Shown here in pieces: positions 15,463 through 24,979 of a DNA stretch of 36,253 nt. Positions within the stretch are counted from its first letter, which is position 1. Each line of letters begins with the position of its first letter. The notes beneath the pieces were generated by a model, which worked only from the letters and a program-made list of their open reading frames with translations, did not search any database and had not been told where the DNA came from. The DNA is from Oligoflexia bacterium (GTDB lineage Bacteria > Bdellovibrionota > Bdellovibrionia > JABDDW01): assembly GCA_023250675.1 (NCBI GenBank), contig JAHFAE010000022.1, positions 1 through 36,253 of the forward strand, read 5' to 3'. The position numbers were made by a program, and so were the translations under genes.

Positions 15463-16439
15463 ATTCCTAGAGGCGGAACTTTGAGGCAACGAGCTTCGTG
15501 TTCAGGAGTTGTTTTTTTGAGAAGGGGATCTTTTTTTCGGCACTGTTCTTCAGCAATGGGGCAGCGTGGATTAAAATGACAACCGGAGGGTGGGTCAACG
15601 GGGCTGGGAACATCGCCCTGTAAAATAATTCGGTTCGATTTTCTGCCGACAACAGGGACCGGAATGGCAGATAGCAAGGCCTGAGTGTACGGATGTTGGG
15701 GATTCTTATAAAGTTCATCAGCACCTGCTGTCTCAACAATTCTTCCTAAGTACATAACAGCTACACGATTACTGATATGCTCAACAACTTTAAGGTCATG
15801 TGCGATAAAGAGATAAGTCAAACCAAATTTTTGTTGTAGATCCATCAATAAATTAATGACTTGAGCTTGTATGGAAACATCTAGTGCTGAAACTGGTTCG
15901 TCGCAAACAATGAGTTCAGGGTTAACTGCAAGTGCTCGGGCAATTCCGATCCTCTGTCTTTGGCCTCCCGAAAACTCGTGTGGGTATCTGTTCACAGCCT
16001 CTTTTCGAAGCCCGACAAGCTCTAAAAGTTCTTGAACTCGATCTAGTCTTTCTTTTTTAGTAACTCCAATTTTATGAATAAGTAATGGCTCCCCAACGAT
16101 ACTCCCGATATTCATTCGAGGATTAAGACTCGCATAAGGGTCTTGAAAAATAATTTGCATTCTTTTTCGAAGGGCGCGAAGAGTTTCTCCTTTTAACTTG
16201 GTAATATCTTGGCCTTCAAAAAAAACCTGACCCTCTGTGGGGTCAATGAGTCGAATTATACAACGACCTAGTGTTGATTTGCCACAGCCCGACTCGCCCA
16301 CAAGACCCAGAGTCTCACCCTTTTTGATTGTCAAACTGACTTCAGTGACAGCTTTTACGCTGGCAACTTCTCGGGAAAAAATTCCACCTTTGATTGGAAA
16401 TGTTTTGCTCAGATTTTTTACTTCCATCAACGCTGCCAT
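15459..16439 (-). CDS. oppF: Oligopeptide/dipeptide ABC transporter ATPase (OppF/DppF type)
   Basis: A 326-residue ABC ATPase with Walker [10 protein letters not shown]-loop [12 protein letters not shown], signature [14 protein letters not shown], Walker [13 protein letters not shown] and switch His (IAHDL). The C-terminal oligopeptide-transporter extension has the Cys cluster typical of OppD/F and DppD/F ([17 protein letters not shown]). It pairs with OppD as the cytoplasmic motor for peptide import. It is the last gene of the operon; a 4-nt spacer separates it from oppD. Confidence 0.93.
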   Translation of the reverse strand: MAALMEVKNLSKTFPIKGGIFSREVASVKAVTEVSLTIKKGETLGLVGESGCGKSTLGRCIIRLIDPTEGQVFFEGQDITKLKGETLRALRKRMQIIFQDPYASLNPRMNIGSIVGEPLLIHKIGVTKKERLDRVQELLELVGLRKEAVNRYPHEFSGGQRQRIGIARALAVNPELIVCDEPVSALDVSIQAQVINLLMDLQQKFGLTYLFIAHDLKVVEHISNRVAVMYLGRIVETAGADELYKNPQHPYTQALLSAIPVPVVGRKSNRIILQGDVPSPVDPPSGCHFNPRCPIAEEQCRKKDPLLKKTTPEHEARCLKVPPLGI

Positions 16440-16443
16440 TTAT

Positions 16444-17430
16444 CTACCCTGGCACCGGATGAAAACAAGCGGCCAAATGGGCCCTTTCTCTAATTTCTAA
16501 AGGCGGCTCAGCCCTTCGGCAATCATCTTGGACTCGATTGCAGCGATCTTGAAATCGACATCCTCTAGGAAGATTGGCAAGACTTGGTACAATTCCTGGT
16601 ATGGTTTCAAGTTTGGCCCTTCTTTTTCCTGATTCAAAATGGGGAACAGAGTTGAGCAAGCCCCTTGTATAAGGATGTTTAGGGCGAGAAAATATATCTT
16701 CAACTGTCCCGTATTCAACGATTTTTCCAGCATACATAACTGCAACTTCGTTACAAGTTTCTGCCACAACCCCCAAATCATGGGTAATTAACATGAGGGC
16801 GGTATTGAATTCTTTTTGGAGCTTTTTAATTAAATCTAAAATCTGAGCTTGAATGGTGACATCAAGGGCCGTCGTAGGTTCGTCGGCAATAAGAAGAACT
16901 GGGTTACAGCTCAGTGCCATTGCTATCATCACTCGCTGGCGCATTCCGCCAGATAGTTGATGTGGATAGTCAAAAAATCTCTTTTCTGGATTGGGAATTC
17001 CAACAAGTTTAATCATTTCTATGGCGCGTTCTCGAACTTGTTTGCGGTTTAAGTCTTTTTTATGAATTTTAAGGGCTTCTTCGATTTGATTGCCAATGGT
17101 AAAAACGGGATTGAGAGACGTCATGGGTTCTTGAAAAATCATACCAATTTGATTGCCTCGAATGCTTCGCATGTCTTTCATGGGGAGGTCTAATAAGTTT
17201 TTTCCTTTAAAAAGAATTTGGCCCGATTCTATTTGGCCTGGCGGACTGGGGATAAGGCGCATGATTGAGAGAGATGTGACAGATTTTCCACATCCAGACT
17301 CTCCCACAATGCCAAGTGTTTGCCCTTCATTAATGCAAAAACTCACGTCGTCTACAGCAAAGAATTTTCCTTCGCTGGTTTTAAAACTTGTTCTTAAATT
17401 TTTTACCTCAATGAGGGTGCTCAAATTCAA
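16444..17430 (-). CDS. oppD: Oligopeptide/dipeptide ABC transporter ATPase (OppD/DppD type)
   Basis: A 328-residue ABC ATPase with Walker [10 protein letters not shown]-loop [12 protein letters not shown], signature [14 protein letters not shown] and Walker [13 protein letters not shown]. The C-terminal oligopeptide-transporter segment has a Cys cluster ([17 protein letters not shown]). The MTSLNPVF and GGMRQR forms mark the OppD/DppD subunit. The start is TTG at 17430 within the stop of the upstream gene (TTGA overlap), with GGAG just upstream. It is translationally coupled to the GspE-N domain gene. Confidence 0.92.
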   Translation of the reverse strand: MNLSTLIEVKNLRTSFKTSEGKFFAVDDVSFCINEGQTLGIVGESGCGKSVTSLSIMRLIPSPPGQIESGQILFKGKNLLDLPMKDMRSIRGNQIGMIFQEPMTSLNPVFTIGNQIEEALKIHKKDLNRKQVRERAIEMIKLVGIPNPEKRFFDYPHQLSGGMRQRVMIAMALSCNPVLLIADEPTTALDVTIQAQILDLIKKLQKEFNTALMLITHDLGVVAETCNEVAVMYAGKIVEYGTVEDIFSRPKHPYTRGLLNSVPHFESGKRRAKLETIPGIVPSLANLPRGCRFQDRCNRVQDDCRRAEPPLEIRERAHLAACFHPVPG

Positions 17431-18374
17431 TCGTCTCCAAAAATATAACTGACCGCACCTGACACTAAAATATCATGTTTTTTAATTATCTGTGCTTTAA
17501 TTAATGCATTCGCCAAAGCTTCAAGTTTCTGACTATCGGTAAGTTTTGAGTATATTTCTTCAAGAGGCTTTAAACTGACATCGGCCATATCGTTAATAAG
17601 AAGTTCTCTTGTGAATGATTCTTTTTTTAGAACTCGAGCATCAGAGTCAGAGAGTTCAAGTTTGGCTAGAATTTCTTCTTTATATTTTTTGAGATTTCTT
17701 CCGATGAATTTTGAAGGGGTAGTTCTGGCTGTACCACCTAATGGCACGAATTGATTAACTTGAGCTTCTGTTTCTGCTGATATCTTTTGTTCTTTATGCG
17801 GCAAATCTAGGGCTGCCTGTGTCAAATCATTGTTGCGACTTTGAAATGCGATTTCTTCTTCATAACCCCCGGGGCGAATGAGAACAACTTTGTCATCACT
17901 TTCATCGTGAAGGTCGACAGTTGGAGAAGAAGTCAAAGGTTGAACCTTGCTTAAAAAGTCAGGAAGAGAAATAAGCACAGGGATGATTCGATAGCCAATT
18001 TCGTCTTGAACAATGTCAATAGTTTCAGCATCGAGCGGATCTACCATGCCAAGTGCTAAAACTTTGTCAGACCCCATTTTTTTGGTACCCAAGGGGTAAA
18101 TCTTTTTGCCCTGAATAAATCCCATTCCGAGTTTGGCGCTAATGACCGGGTCTAAGGGGACGCTTCCTATCATTGTTTTTTTAATACTTAAATTGTTAGT
18201 CAAGAATTTCTCGAAGACGCTATAAGTGATCGCACCTTGTTCAAGAAGGCTCAACATCAAAGAAGGAGAATTTTTTTGACTGCAAATATCCATAGCTTTA
18301 GCAAAATCTGCAGGAGAAAGAAGCTTTGCTTGAACCATTGATTCTGCTAGTTTTCTAGATTTTTCATTTATCAT
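17427..18374 (-). CDS. Stand-alone GspE/PilB N-terminal (MshEN-like) domain protein within the opp operon
   Basis: A 315-residue cytoplasmic protein. Residues ~1-60 resemble the helical repeats that precede the T2SS-E N-terminal domain ([39 protein letters not shown]). Residues ~68-145 match the domain itself ([54 protein letters not shown]). No ATPase domain follows: the remainder is a charged linker and a helical C-terminal part. MshEN domains in other proteins bind c-di-GMP through RLG/LG motifs; here those positions are degenerate, so ligand binding is uncertain. It sits between oppC (8-nt gap) and oppD (4-nt overlap), so it is made with the transporter and may regulate it. Confidence 0.75.
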   Translation of the reverse strand: MINEKSRKLAESMVQAKLLSPADFAKAMDICSQKNSPSLMLSLLEQGAITYSVFEKFLTNNLSIKKTMIGSVPLDPVISAKLGMGFIQGKKIYPLGTKKMGSDKVLALGMVDPLDAETIDIVQDEIGYRIIPVLISLPDFLSKVQPLTSSPTVDLHDESDDKVVLIRPGGYEEEIAFQSRNNDLTQAALDLPHKEQKISAETEAQVNQFVPLGGTARTTPSKFIGRNLKKYKEEILAKLELSDSDARVLKKESFTRELLINDMADVSLKPLEEIYSKLTDSQKLEALANALIKAQIIKKHDILVSGAVSYIFGDD

Positions 18375-18382
18375 TTCACGTC

Positions 18383-19249
18383 CTATTTATTTTTCAGTTT
18401 AGGGTCCAGTGCCTCTCTGAGAGCATCAGTAAAAACATTAAATGCCAAAACTAGAAAAAACATGGCAACTGTCGCGGCGACGAGTTGCCACCATACACCC
18501 CGGGCTAGCTCAAGTTTCGCGTCGTCAATCATGATACCCCAACTGGGTTGGCCGGGCTCAACACCCATACCTAAATAACTTAAAATAACTTCTGTTTTTA
18601 TTCCCATAATAAACCTTAAACTAAAGTTGATGAGAATGATGTGAAAAACGTTTGGCAAAATGTGAATAAACATGCGCCTGTAGTGGCTGGCTCCCATGGC
18701 GTTGGCAGCTTGCACATAGTCTCTTGATTTATGTTTTAGAAATTCTCCGCGAATAAGACGGCAAAGGCCCACCCAAGTCGTAAAGCCGATAGAAATATAA
18801 ACGCTAAGTAATCCCCGGCCCAGCACAAAACTTAGAGCAATAATTTTTAAAAGGTCAGGAATACTATCCATAGTTGTGTAAAACCAAATGATGAATTCAT
18901 CGACGATTCCACCAAAATATCCGGCCAGGGCTCCCAAAGTTACACCGATGGGTATGGCAATGAGCGATGTCACAAGGCCGATAGAAAGCGCTATCCTTGT
19001 GCCATGTATTGTTCTAAGGAGAACATCTCGACCAAAAATATCTGTCCCAAACCAGTGGGCCGATGAAGGAGCCGCATAACTATCATTGCTGATGGCCGAG
19101 TAATCGCTCGCGATAAGTCCGGCCCAAGCTAAAAAACCAACCAAAGCATACAATATGATTATGAGAAGACATACGAGAGCTAGCCTATCTTTTTTAATTC
19201 TTAAAAAAGCATCGGCCCATAAACCCGTTCCTGGTTGGTTTGTGGTCAT
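18383..19249 (-). CDS. oppC: Oligopeptide/dipeptide ABC transporter permease (OppC/DppC type)
   Basis: A 288-residue inner-membrane permease. It has an N-terminal OppC-type segment with one membrane helix (LALVCLLIIILYALVGFLA), a periplasmic stretch with HWFGTDIFGRDVLLR typical of OppC/DppC, then about five more helices and the EAA loop contacting the ATPases (RDYVQAANAMGASHYRRMFIHILPN). The ATG at 19249 is preferred: the longer frame to 19288 would overlap oppB by 35 nt and add an untypical N-terminus. It forms the channel with OppB. Confidence 0.92.
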   Translation of the reverse strand: MTTNQPGTGLWADAFLRIKKDRLALVCLLIIILYALVGFLAWAGLIASDYSAISNDSYAAPSSAHWFGTDIFGRDVLLRTIHGTRIALSIGLVTSLIAIPIGVTLGALAGYFGGIVDEFIIWFYTTMDSIPDLLKIIALSFVLGRGLLSVYISIGFTTWVGLCRLIRGEFLKHKSRDYVQAANAMGASHYRRMFIHILPNVFHIILINFSLRFIMGIKTEVILSYLGMGVEPGQPSWGIMIDDAKLELARGVWWQLVAATVAMFFLVLAFNVFTDALREALDPKLKNK

Positions 19250-19253
19250 CGTA

Positions 19254-20189
19254 TCATTCCAACTTGATCCGCGGATCAACAACCGCATAAGCGATGTCTG
19301 AAATTAAATTTGAAAAAACGTAGACGATAGAACCAATATAAGTCATCGCCTTTATAACGGGAAAATCAGAGTTGTTGAGAGCTTGGACTGTCATACCACC
19401 AAGGCCTGGAATTCCAAAAAAGGCTTCAAGCAAAAGTGATCCCGTATAAAGAAACGGAATCTCTAACGCGATGTTGGTGATAATAGGAATCATGGCATTC
19501 TTAAGAACATGTTTAAGAAGTACAACTTTCTCGGTCAGCCCCTTGGCTCGGGCAGTGCGCACGTAGTCTTGAAAAACTTCATCTAGAACTATGGTGCGAT
19601 ACAATAGAACATCACTCCCCAAACTAACGATGACCCAGATTATCATGGGTAAAATAAGATACTGCCAACGGCCATCGATGCTTGTTTCGTACCCTGAGAT
19701 TGGGAAAATCCCGAGTTTGTAACTTAAGAAATATTGAAAGCAAATAATATAGACCAACATGCTGATACTAATACCCGCCAAGCAAAAGACCACCATAGCC
19801 CGGTCGACAAAAGTATTTCTAAAAAAGCTTAAAGCCAAAGAAATTAGAATCGACAAAATAATTCCGGCCGCAAATCCCGGTATGGCCAAGCTTAGTGAAG
19901 CTCCAATTCCATTTTGGAGCATCTCAAAAATTCGCTGATTGGTAGACCAACTCCGCCCAAAATTAAAAGTCAAACATTGTTTGAGATAAAAAACGTATTG
20001 CTGATGAAGTGGCAAATCTAATCCCAATTCATGGGATAAGATTTTTACCTCAGCTTCAGAACCATGCTTGCCGAGTCTTTGGTAGACGGGGTTCCCCCCT
20101 ACGAGATTAAATAAAACAAATGTGATGAGCGTAACTCCGAAGAGTATGGGTATGACGTATAATACGCGCCTGACGATGTATGAAAACAT
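19254..20189 (-). CDS. oppB: Oligopeptide/dipeptide ABC transporter permease (OppB/DppB type)
   Basis: A 311-residue inner-membrane permease starting with the family hallmark YIVRRVLYVIPILFGVTLITFVLFNLVGG-like helix. It has the periplasmic segment LGLDLPLHQQY and the EAA loop DYVRTARAKGLTEKVVLLKHVLKNA, then the terminal helices after GGMTVQALNNSDFP. It lies 1 nt after oppA and just before oppC, which fits the standard oppABCDF order. Confidence 0.93.
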   Translation of the reverse strand: MFSYIVRRVLYVIPILFGVTLITFVLFNLVGGNPVYQRLGKHGSEAEVKILSHELGLDLPLHQQYVFYLKQCLTFNFGRSWSTNQRIFEMLQNGIGASLSLAIPGFAAGIILSILISLALSFFRNTFVDRAMVVFCLAGISISMLVYIICFQYFLSYKLGIFPISGYETSIDGRWQYLILPMIIWVIVSLGSDVLLYRTIVLDEVFQDYVRTARAKGLTEKVVLLKHVLKNAMIPIITNIALEIPFLYTGSLLLEAFFGIPGLGGMTVQALNNSDFPVIKAMTYIGSIVYVFSNLISDIAYAVVDPRIKLE

Positions 20190-20190
20190 C

Positions 20191-21969
20191 TTATAGTTTC
20201 GGCTTCAGTTCTTTCTTAGCTTGTTGGTCGATTCGATAATATTTTATATAACCTAAATTAATAAGATTGCGCTTAAAGTTTTTAAACCACCCGTTATTGA
20301 GAGTGTATGTTTTTCGATGTGCATCGAAAATGTAGGGACAATCTTCGGCGACAATATCAACCATCTTTTGGTAGATGGCGTTTCGAGCGGGCCCATCTTG
20401 CATGACAGCCGTCTGTTCATAAAGTTTATTGAACTCAGGATTATTGTAGTTAGAAGCATTGGGCCCTGGGCTGCCGTTTGGACCATAAAATAGTTGGAGA
20501 AAATTTTCGGCATCGGGGTAGTCCGCTGACCACGCCATTCCAAACATCTGGGATTTCCTCTTTTTTTGCTTATCCATGAATTCGGGCCACGTATTATCGT
20601 GAATTTTAATCTTAATTCCAAGTTGGGCCATTTCGTGTTGAAAAAATTCACCCAACTGTCGACTGGTAGTCCCCCCGTAAGTGTCGTAAACAAACTCTGG
20701 CAATCCTTTGCCATCGGGGTAGCCGGCTTTTTTAAGAAGCTCTTTTGCTTTTACCAAATTAAAAACTTTTAGCGGATTTTTAAAATTTGGATTATAGCCC
20801 GCTATCTCTGGTGGAATAGGGCCCTGTGCAATAATAGCACGGCCATTATAAAACTTTTGAATTACCGCTGCACTATCCCGCGCCATCATCATGGCTTGTC
20901 TTAAGTATTTGTTCTTACCTAAAATGGGATCTTCCATATTGAGTGCATCAAAGGTGAGGTCGGGCTCTGTCCATTTTTGCAGTTCAACGCCTTGCTTTTT
21001 GATTTCATCGATGAGTTCATCTTTTTTAACTGCCGAATCAAAACTATCTTTAGGAATTTCGACCCAATCAGTTTCACCTTTTCTAAAATTAAGCCATCGG
21101 GGTTGATCTTCAACCAGCTCCCAAAAAATAACTCCGTCGTTGAGAGGGAGCTTCTTGCCCGCGTCTGTTAACAATCCTCGATTCATATCCTCAGGCTCGC
21201 CTTTAGTAGGATAATGATCGTCGTGATAATTGGGATTTCTATCTAGAATGATTTTAGAATTTCTCACCCAACTTCGAAACTTGTAAGGACCGGTGCCCAC
21301 GGGGTGATTTTGAAACTCTCCCCCATAGTTTTCGATGGCTTCATGGGGTAAAGCCCAAGCCCCGGTCATAGTCAGTACATAGAGGAGCTGAGGAAACGGT
21401 TTAGCCAAAGTTATGACTAAAGTGTACTTGTCCGGCGCGGATAAGCCTTCGATGGGTTTTGAGTAATCTGCCTTACCAATCTTGATGGCATCTTCACGCC
21501 ATTTGGTAATTCCTTTTACTTTTCCGTCGAAAATCCAAAATCCGTCAGAATGGTAGGCGGGATCGGCTAATCGCTTCCAAGAATAAATAAAGTCGGCGGC
21601 TTCGAGTTCTCGACCCTTTCCATTTGTTGCTTTAAAACTGGGGTCGTCATGAAAGAAAATTCCTTTTCGAATTTTAAATTTATAGACAAGATTACCTTTT
21701 GAAATTTCAGGCATACCATCAGAAAGCAGTGGTTCAACTTTTACGGGTCTTTCTAAATAGGCATACTGCATAAGACCTTCGTAAATTTGACCCATGACAA
21801 GGCCCGTATATAAATCGCTGGCTGAAATTGTAGGGTCAAGGCCACGAACTTGGGATTTGACTGGTTCATTGATGTAATTTGCAAATTGGGGATCGTCTTT
21901 TCTTGTGCAGCCTTGCAAGAGAGTTACCCAAACGGCTAATGCTATGAAAATATTTGAACGTGAAATCAT
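20191..21969 (-). CDS. oppA: Peptide-binding lipoprotein of the opp transporter (SBP_bac_5 family)
   Basis: A 592-residue extracellular solute-binding protein of family 5. A lipoprotein signal (MISRSNIFIALAVWVTLLQG, then Cys21 in lipobox LLQGC) anchors it to a membrane. Family motifs include GLDPTISASD near the N-terminus, YKFKIRKGIFFHDD, AADFIYSWKRLADP, HPVGTGPYKF and LRQAMMMARD. It captures peptides in the periplasm for OppBCDF. The ATG at 21969 has GGAGG 9 nt upstream; the longer frame to 22002 lacks the lipoprotein form. Confidence 0.92.
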   Translation of the reverse strand: MISRSNIFIALAVWVTLLQGCTRKDDPQFANYINEPVKSQVRGLDPTISASDLYTGLVMGQIYEGLMQYAYLERPVKVEPLLSDGMPEISKGNLVYKFKIRKGIFFHDDPSFKATNGKGRELEAADFIYSWKRLADPAYHSDGFWIFDGKVKGITKWREDAIKIGKADYSKPIEGLSAPDKYTLVITLAKPFPQLLYVLTMTGAWALPHEAIENYGGEFQNHPVGTGPYKFRSWVRNSKIILDRNPNYHDDHYPTKGEPEDMNRGLLTDAGKKLPLNDGVIFWELVEDQPRWLNFRKGETDWVEIPKDSFDSAVKKDELIDEIKKQGVELQKWTEPDLTFDALNMEDPILGKNKYLRQAMMMARDSAAVIQKFYNGRAIIAQGPIPPEIAGYNPNFKNPLKVFNLVKAKELLKKAGYPDGKGLPEFVYDTYGGTTSRQLGEFFQHEMAQLGIKIKIHDNTWPEFMDKQKKRKSQMFGMAWSADYPDAENFLQLFYGPNGSPGPNASNYNNPEFNKLYEQTAVMQDGPARNAIYQKMVDIVAEDCPYIFDAHRKTYTLNNGWFKNFKRNLINLGYIKYYRIDQQAKKELKPKL

Positions 21970-21997
21970 ATTTTCAACCTCCCCAAGGTTAGACTTC

Positions 21998-22035
21998 CTC
22001 ATACAAGACTAAGGCCGCATAATTCAAAATGTCAA
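21998..22035 (-). promoter_or_regulatory. Possible opp operon promoter region
   Basis: On the minus strand a perfect TTGACA (22035-22030) is followed closely by TTGAAT (22027-22022) and, 18 nt after the latter, TATGAG (22003-21998). Either hexamer could be the -35. No good -10 pairs with TTGACA at 17 nt, so the exact promoter is uncertain. Confidence 0.35.
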
Positions 22036-22104
22036 AGCAAAATCCGAAGTTTAGCGCGCTGTGTTGGTGTCAAATTGGGGGCGCAATTTGGCTAAAGGCG
22101 TGCC

Positions 22105-24897
22105 TTAGTGGGGCCAGAGTTCTTGCCAGTTGCTGGCATCTTTGGGTTGGGTCTTTATGGTGCTGAGAATCTGTCGAGACAAAGCGATTTGTTCAAGGGC
22201 CGTTTCTGCCAAAACTTTTCCGCAGGCTTTAAAAACCGCTTCAGCGTCGATGTGATGGTAATTGTAAATATCAACGGGTCTTCCGCTTTTTGAATGATGT
22301 CGCACAGCCAATGCTTCTTGTTTTACGCCAATAATACTACCGATATTATCCAGTAGACCTGGTTCTCCATCATGAACACTCACACAGGGCACTCGGCGCC
22401 CCGCAAGAGTTACCACATCTGCCGGGTTCGTGTTGCCGTTGAGGTGAGGCACTAGATGAAGATCGCTATTAATACCTAAAGTTTGCTTCAAATGAGCATA
22501 GTTATTTTCATGGGCCAAGTTGCCGACAAGAAGATCTGGTGAAGAAACCAAAATGACGTTGGCGTAAACACCTTTTTCAAGGAGCTGATCGCTTGCCTTT
22601 AAAGCTTCAGTACCCATGGTACCCATGGCAAATATATTCACAACATTATCGCCAGGTTCGTAGCCGGCATAATGACTGTAGTCCACAAGATAGTAAGCAC
22701 CAGCGAGAAGCTCACTGCGAATTGTTTCAAGAATTTCAGAATCTGAAATACTTGGTACGGCGGATTCATCAACGGCACCTTCTGTGCTAAATTTGGAATG
22801 GTGGAGAGGCCGCGACTGTTCGGTTTTAAAACGCATTTGTCTTTTAAGGCGAGCGAGCATTTCGCTTTGCTCAACTCCTCGGGTGACAGCTCTGACGAGA
22901 ACGCCTGTTCGCCCGTGATTTTTATCTTGAATATGCAGGCGAATGCTTTCTGCCAAAATCCAGTCTAATTCAAGACCAAACATGGGCTCCCAAGTAATCA
23001 TGTTTGGAATTTGAATATCACTCTTCCACCCATGTTGGGCCCCTTCGGGTGACAATGAAACTCCCGACGGAGTCCCCACCACGATGAAGCTTGATTGCCA
23101 ATAGAGGTTATAAAAAAATTGATCCAACGCCCGCTTCACGAAAAAGTCGTACACCGTCATCAATGAAATGACAGGAACTCCCGTGAGATCCTTCATTTTA
23201 CCGTAGCTGCCAACGCAAGACATGGCGTTGCCCTCTGCAATTTCAAATCGAAGATGCCTGTGACTGACCTCTTCGCCGGGCACAATATCGGGGGTCTTAG
23301 AATCTTTGACTTTATATTCTGCTTCAAAATCCTCCACGATCTCGGGGCCAAAAATCTTGCCGTCCATGGTGGGATTGAGATTTGTCGATGTTCCAACGTC
23401 GGGTGCCATGGTGACTAATAATTCTGACGCTGTTTTCCAAGCTAATTCTTCAGCGTTTAATGGTTTTTGACCTTGCCTTAATTTATCGGCATCTCTTGAT
23501 GTGTTCGCGATACGAGTGAGTTTAGCAGCGAGTTGGCCCAACATCCATTGAGTATGTACGATGGGAACCATCTTTAAATTAATTTGTAATGATGCAGGAA
23601 TAGCTTCTGCTTCAGTACTCTCCGTAAATTTTTTCTTATTTTTTTCTTTTAAAGCAAATTGAGTTTCATAACCTTTTAAAAGATAATCGCCACGGTCTTT
23701 TAAGTATTTGGCCTCTGGGGTTTTGTCCGTAAATCGTGCAAAAGGATCGCTTTCTGGAACCTCTTGTGACTCGCGAAGTCTCTGAACCTCTTCATCGTCA
23801 GGGAGCATGCTGTGATTTCCACTGACGGCCATACAATCCAAATGCCAACCTTTAACGGTGTGAGCGATAAGAAGAGTTGGTTTTTTCTTATTTTCTTTTG
23901 ATTTCTTCAGAGCCGCGATGATTTCTAATAAGTCGTGGCCCCCTAAGTCAGTGAACAACTCAACAATTTGCCCGTCTGAAAAGGCCGCCAAATAACTTTT
24001 GAGCTTGGGATTTTTTTCTGAACACGTTTCTCTAATAGCTTTAGCATCGCGAGTTTGAAGAAGACTTTGAAACTCATAATCATCAAACTTTTTTTCTAAA
24101 ACTTCTTTAAATAATTCCCCATCTTTTTTTGCAAAGGCCGCTTGGCGTTTTCGCCCATGACGGATGTGAATTACTTCCCACCCATTAGCAAGTGCTGTTC
24201 TTTCAATTCGCTCGTCGTCGGTGCCATTCATGATTTCGCGGTTTGTGATGCGATGCCCGTCAAGAGACTGTCTGTTGTAATCCACGATCCAAGTGAGAGT
24301 TCCAATTTCTCTTTCTGCTGCGTCGGGCATAGCTTCATAAAGAGAACCCTCTCGAAATTCACTATCACCCATAAGGGCCCAAAAATGAGCATCTTTGGGT
24401 ACATCATAACCATGTTCTTCTGCGAACCGATAGGCATGGGCCAAGTAGGCAGCCATAACCGGTGGAATTCCAACACTCCCTGACGGAAAAAAGTTATGAC
24501 CGTCGGGGTCCCAGCCTGAATGATAACTTTGAAATACGGGCTCCCCATCATGAGAAAACTTTCGTAAGCCATGCATGGCTGTTTTCATTTCGTCATCCGA
24601 AAGTCTTTCAAGGGTTCCCTGTCTAAATAAATTCTTAAGCATGTAGTTAAAAGCGTGATCTGTGGGGCTAGCGTGGGGTTTTACGGCAATATGATCTTGC
24701 GGCTCTTTTACAAAAAGATGTAAGGCCCCTAAAATGTGAAGAGCAGAAGCCGACGCGGCAGGGTGACCGCCAATTTTGGGATCGGTGCGGTCTGCTTCTC
24801 TTTTATGATTGGCAATATCGATCATTTGAACGGCGTAGTAATGGGCTCTTAACGCCAGTTTTTCTAACAATTCAATGGGTAGGTTTTCGTTTTTCAT
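22105..24897 (-). CDS. aceE: Homodimeric-type pyruvate dehydrogenase E1 (AceE-like)
   Basis: A 930-residue thiamine-diphosphate enzyme of the AceE/transketolase-like group. It has IGGHPAASASA near residue 43, the ThDP motif GDSE...N (residues 177-208, ALMGDSEFREGS to DYNRQSLDG), the pyrimidine-domain region with FVKRALDQFFYNLYWQ, PSGVSLSPEGAQHGWKSDIQIPN, and a transketolase C-terminal domain with NVILVSSPDLL. AceE of enterobacteria is about 887 residues, so this is full length. It would decarboxylate pyruvate and acetylate the lipoyl E2. No E2/E3 gene adjoins it, and the normal GDG is GDS, so the exact 2-oxoacid is not proven. Confidence 0.8.
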   Translation of the reverse strand: MKNENLPIELLEKLALRAHYYAVQMIDIANHKREADRTDPKIGGHPAASASALHILGALHLFVKEPQDHIAVKPHASPTDHAFNYMLKNLFRQGTLERLSDDEMKTAMHGLRKFSHDGEPVFQSYHSGWDPDGHNFFPSGSVGIPPVMAAYLAHAYRFAEEHGYDVPKDAHFWALMGDSEFREGSLYEAMPDAAEREIGTLTWIVDYNRQSLDGHRITNREIMNGTDDERIERTALANGWEVIHIRHGRKRQAAFAKKDGELFKEVLEKKFDDYEFQSLLQTRDAKAIRETCSEKNPKLKSYLAAFSDGQIVELFTDLGGHDLLEIIAALKKSKENKKKPTLLIAHTVKGWHLDCMAVSGNHSMLPDDEEVQRLRESQEVPESDPFARFTDKTPEAKYLKDRGDYLLKGYETQFALKEKNKKKFTESTEAEAIPASLQINLKMVPIVHTQWMLGQLAAKLTRIANTSRDADKLRQGQKPLNAEELAWKTASELLVTMAPDVGTSTNLNPTMDGKIFGPEIVEDFEAEYKVKDSKTPDIVPGEEVSHRHLRFEIAEGNAMSCVGSYGKMKDLTGVPVISLMTVYDFFVKRALDQFFYNLYWQSSFIVVGTPSGVSLSPEGAQHGWKSDIQIPNMITWEPMFGLELDWILAESIRLHIQDKNHGRTGVLVRAVTRGVEQSEMLARLKRQMRFKTEQSRPLHHSKFSTEGAVDESAVPSISDSEILETIRSELLAGAYYLVDYSHYAGYEPGDNVVNIFAMGTMGTEALKASDQLLEKGVYANVILVSSPDLLVGNLAHENNYAHLKQTLGINSDLHLVPHLNGNTNPADVVTLAGRRVPCVSVHDGEPGLLDNIGSIIGVKQEALAVRHHSKSGRPVDIYNYHHIDAEAVFKACGKVLAETALEQIALSRQILSTIKTQPKDASNWQELWPH

Positions 24898-24979
24898 AGA
24901 AATTCTTTGTAGCTATTTACGGTCGATTTGTCCACCTTCCTTGCAAAACGCAGCGTGTCTTATGCAGAGTATTTAAGAA

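Noticed and set aside
22071-22090. CAAATT/AATTTG inverted repeat after the aceE stop
   Set aside because: The stem is AT-rich with no T run, so it is too weak to call a terminator.
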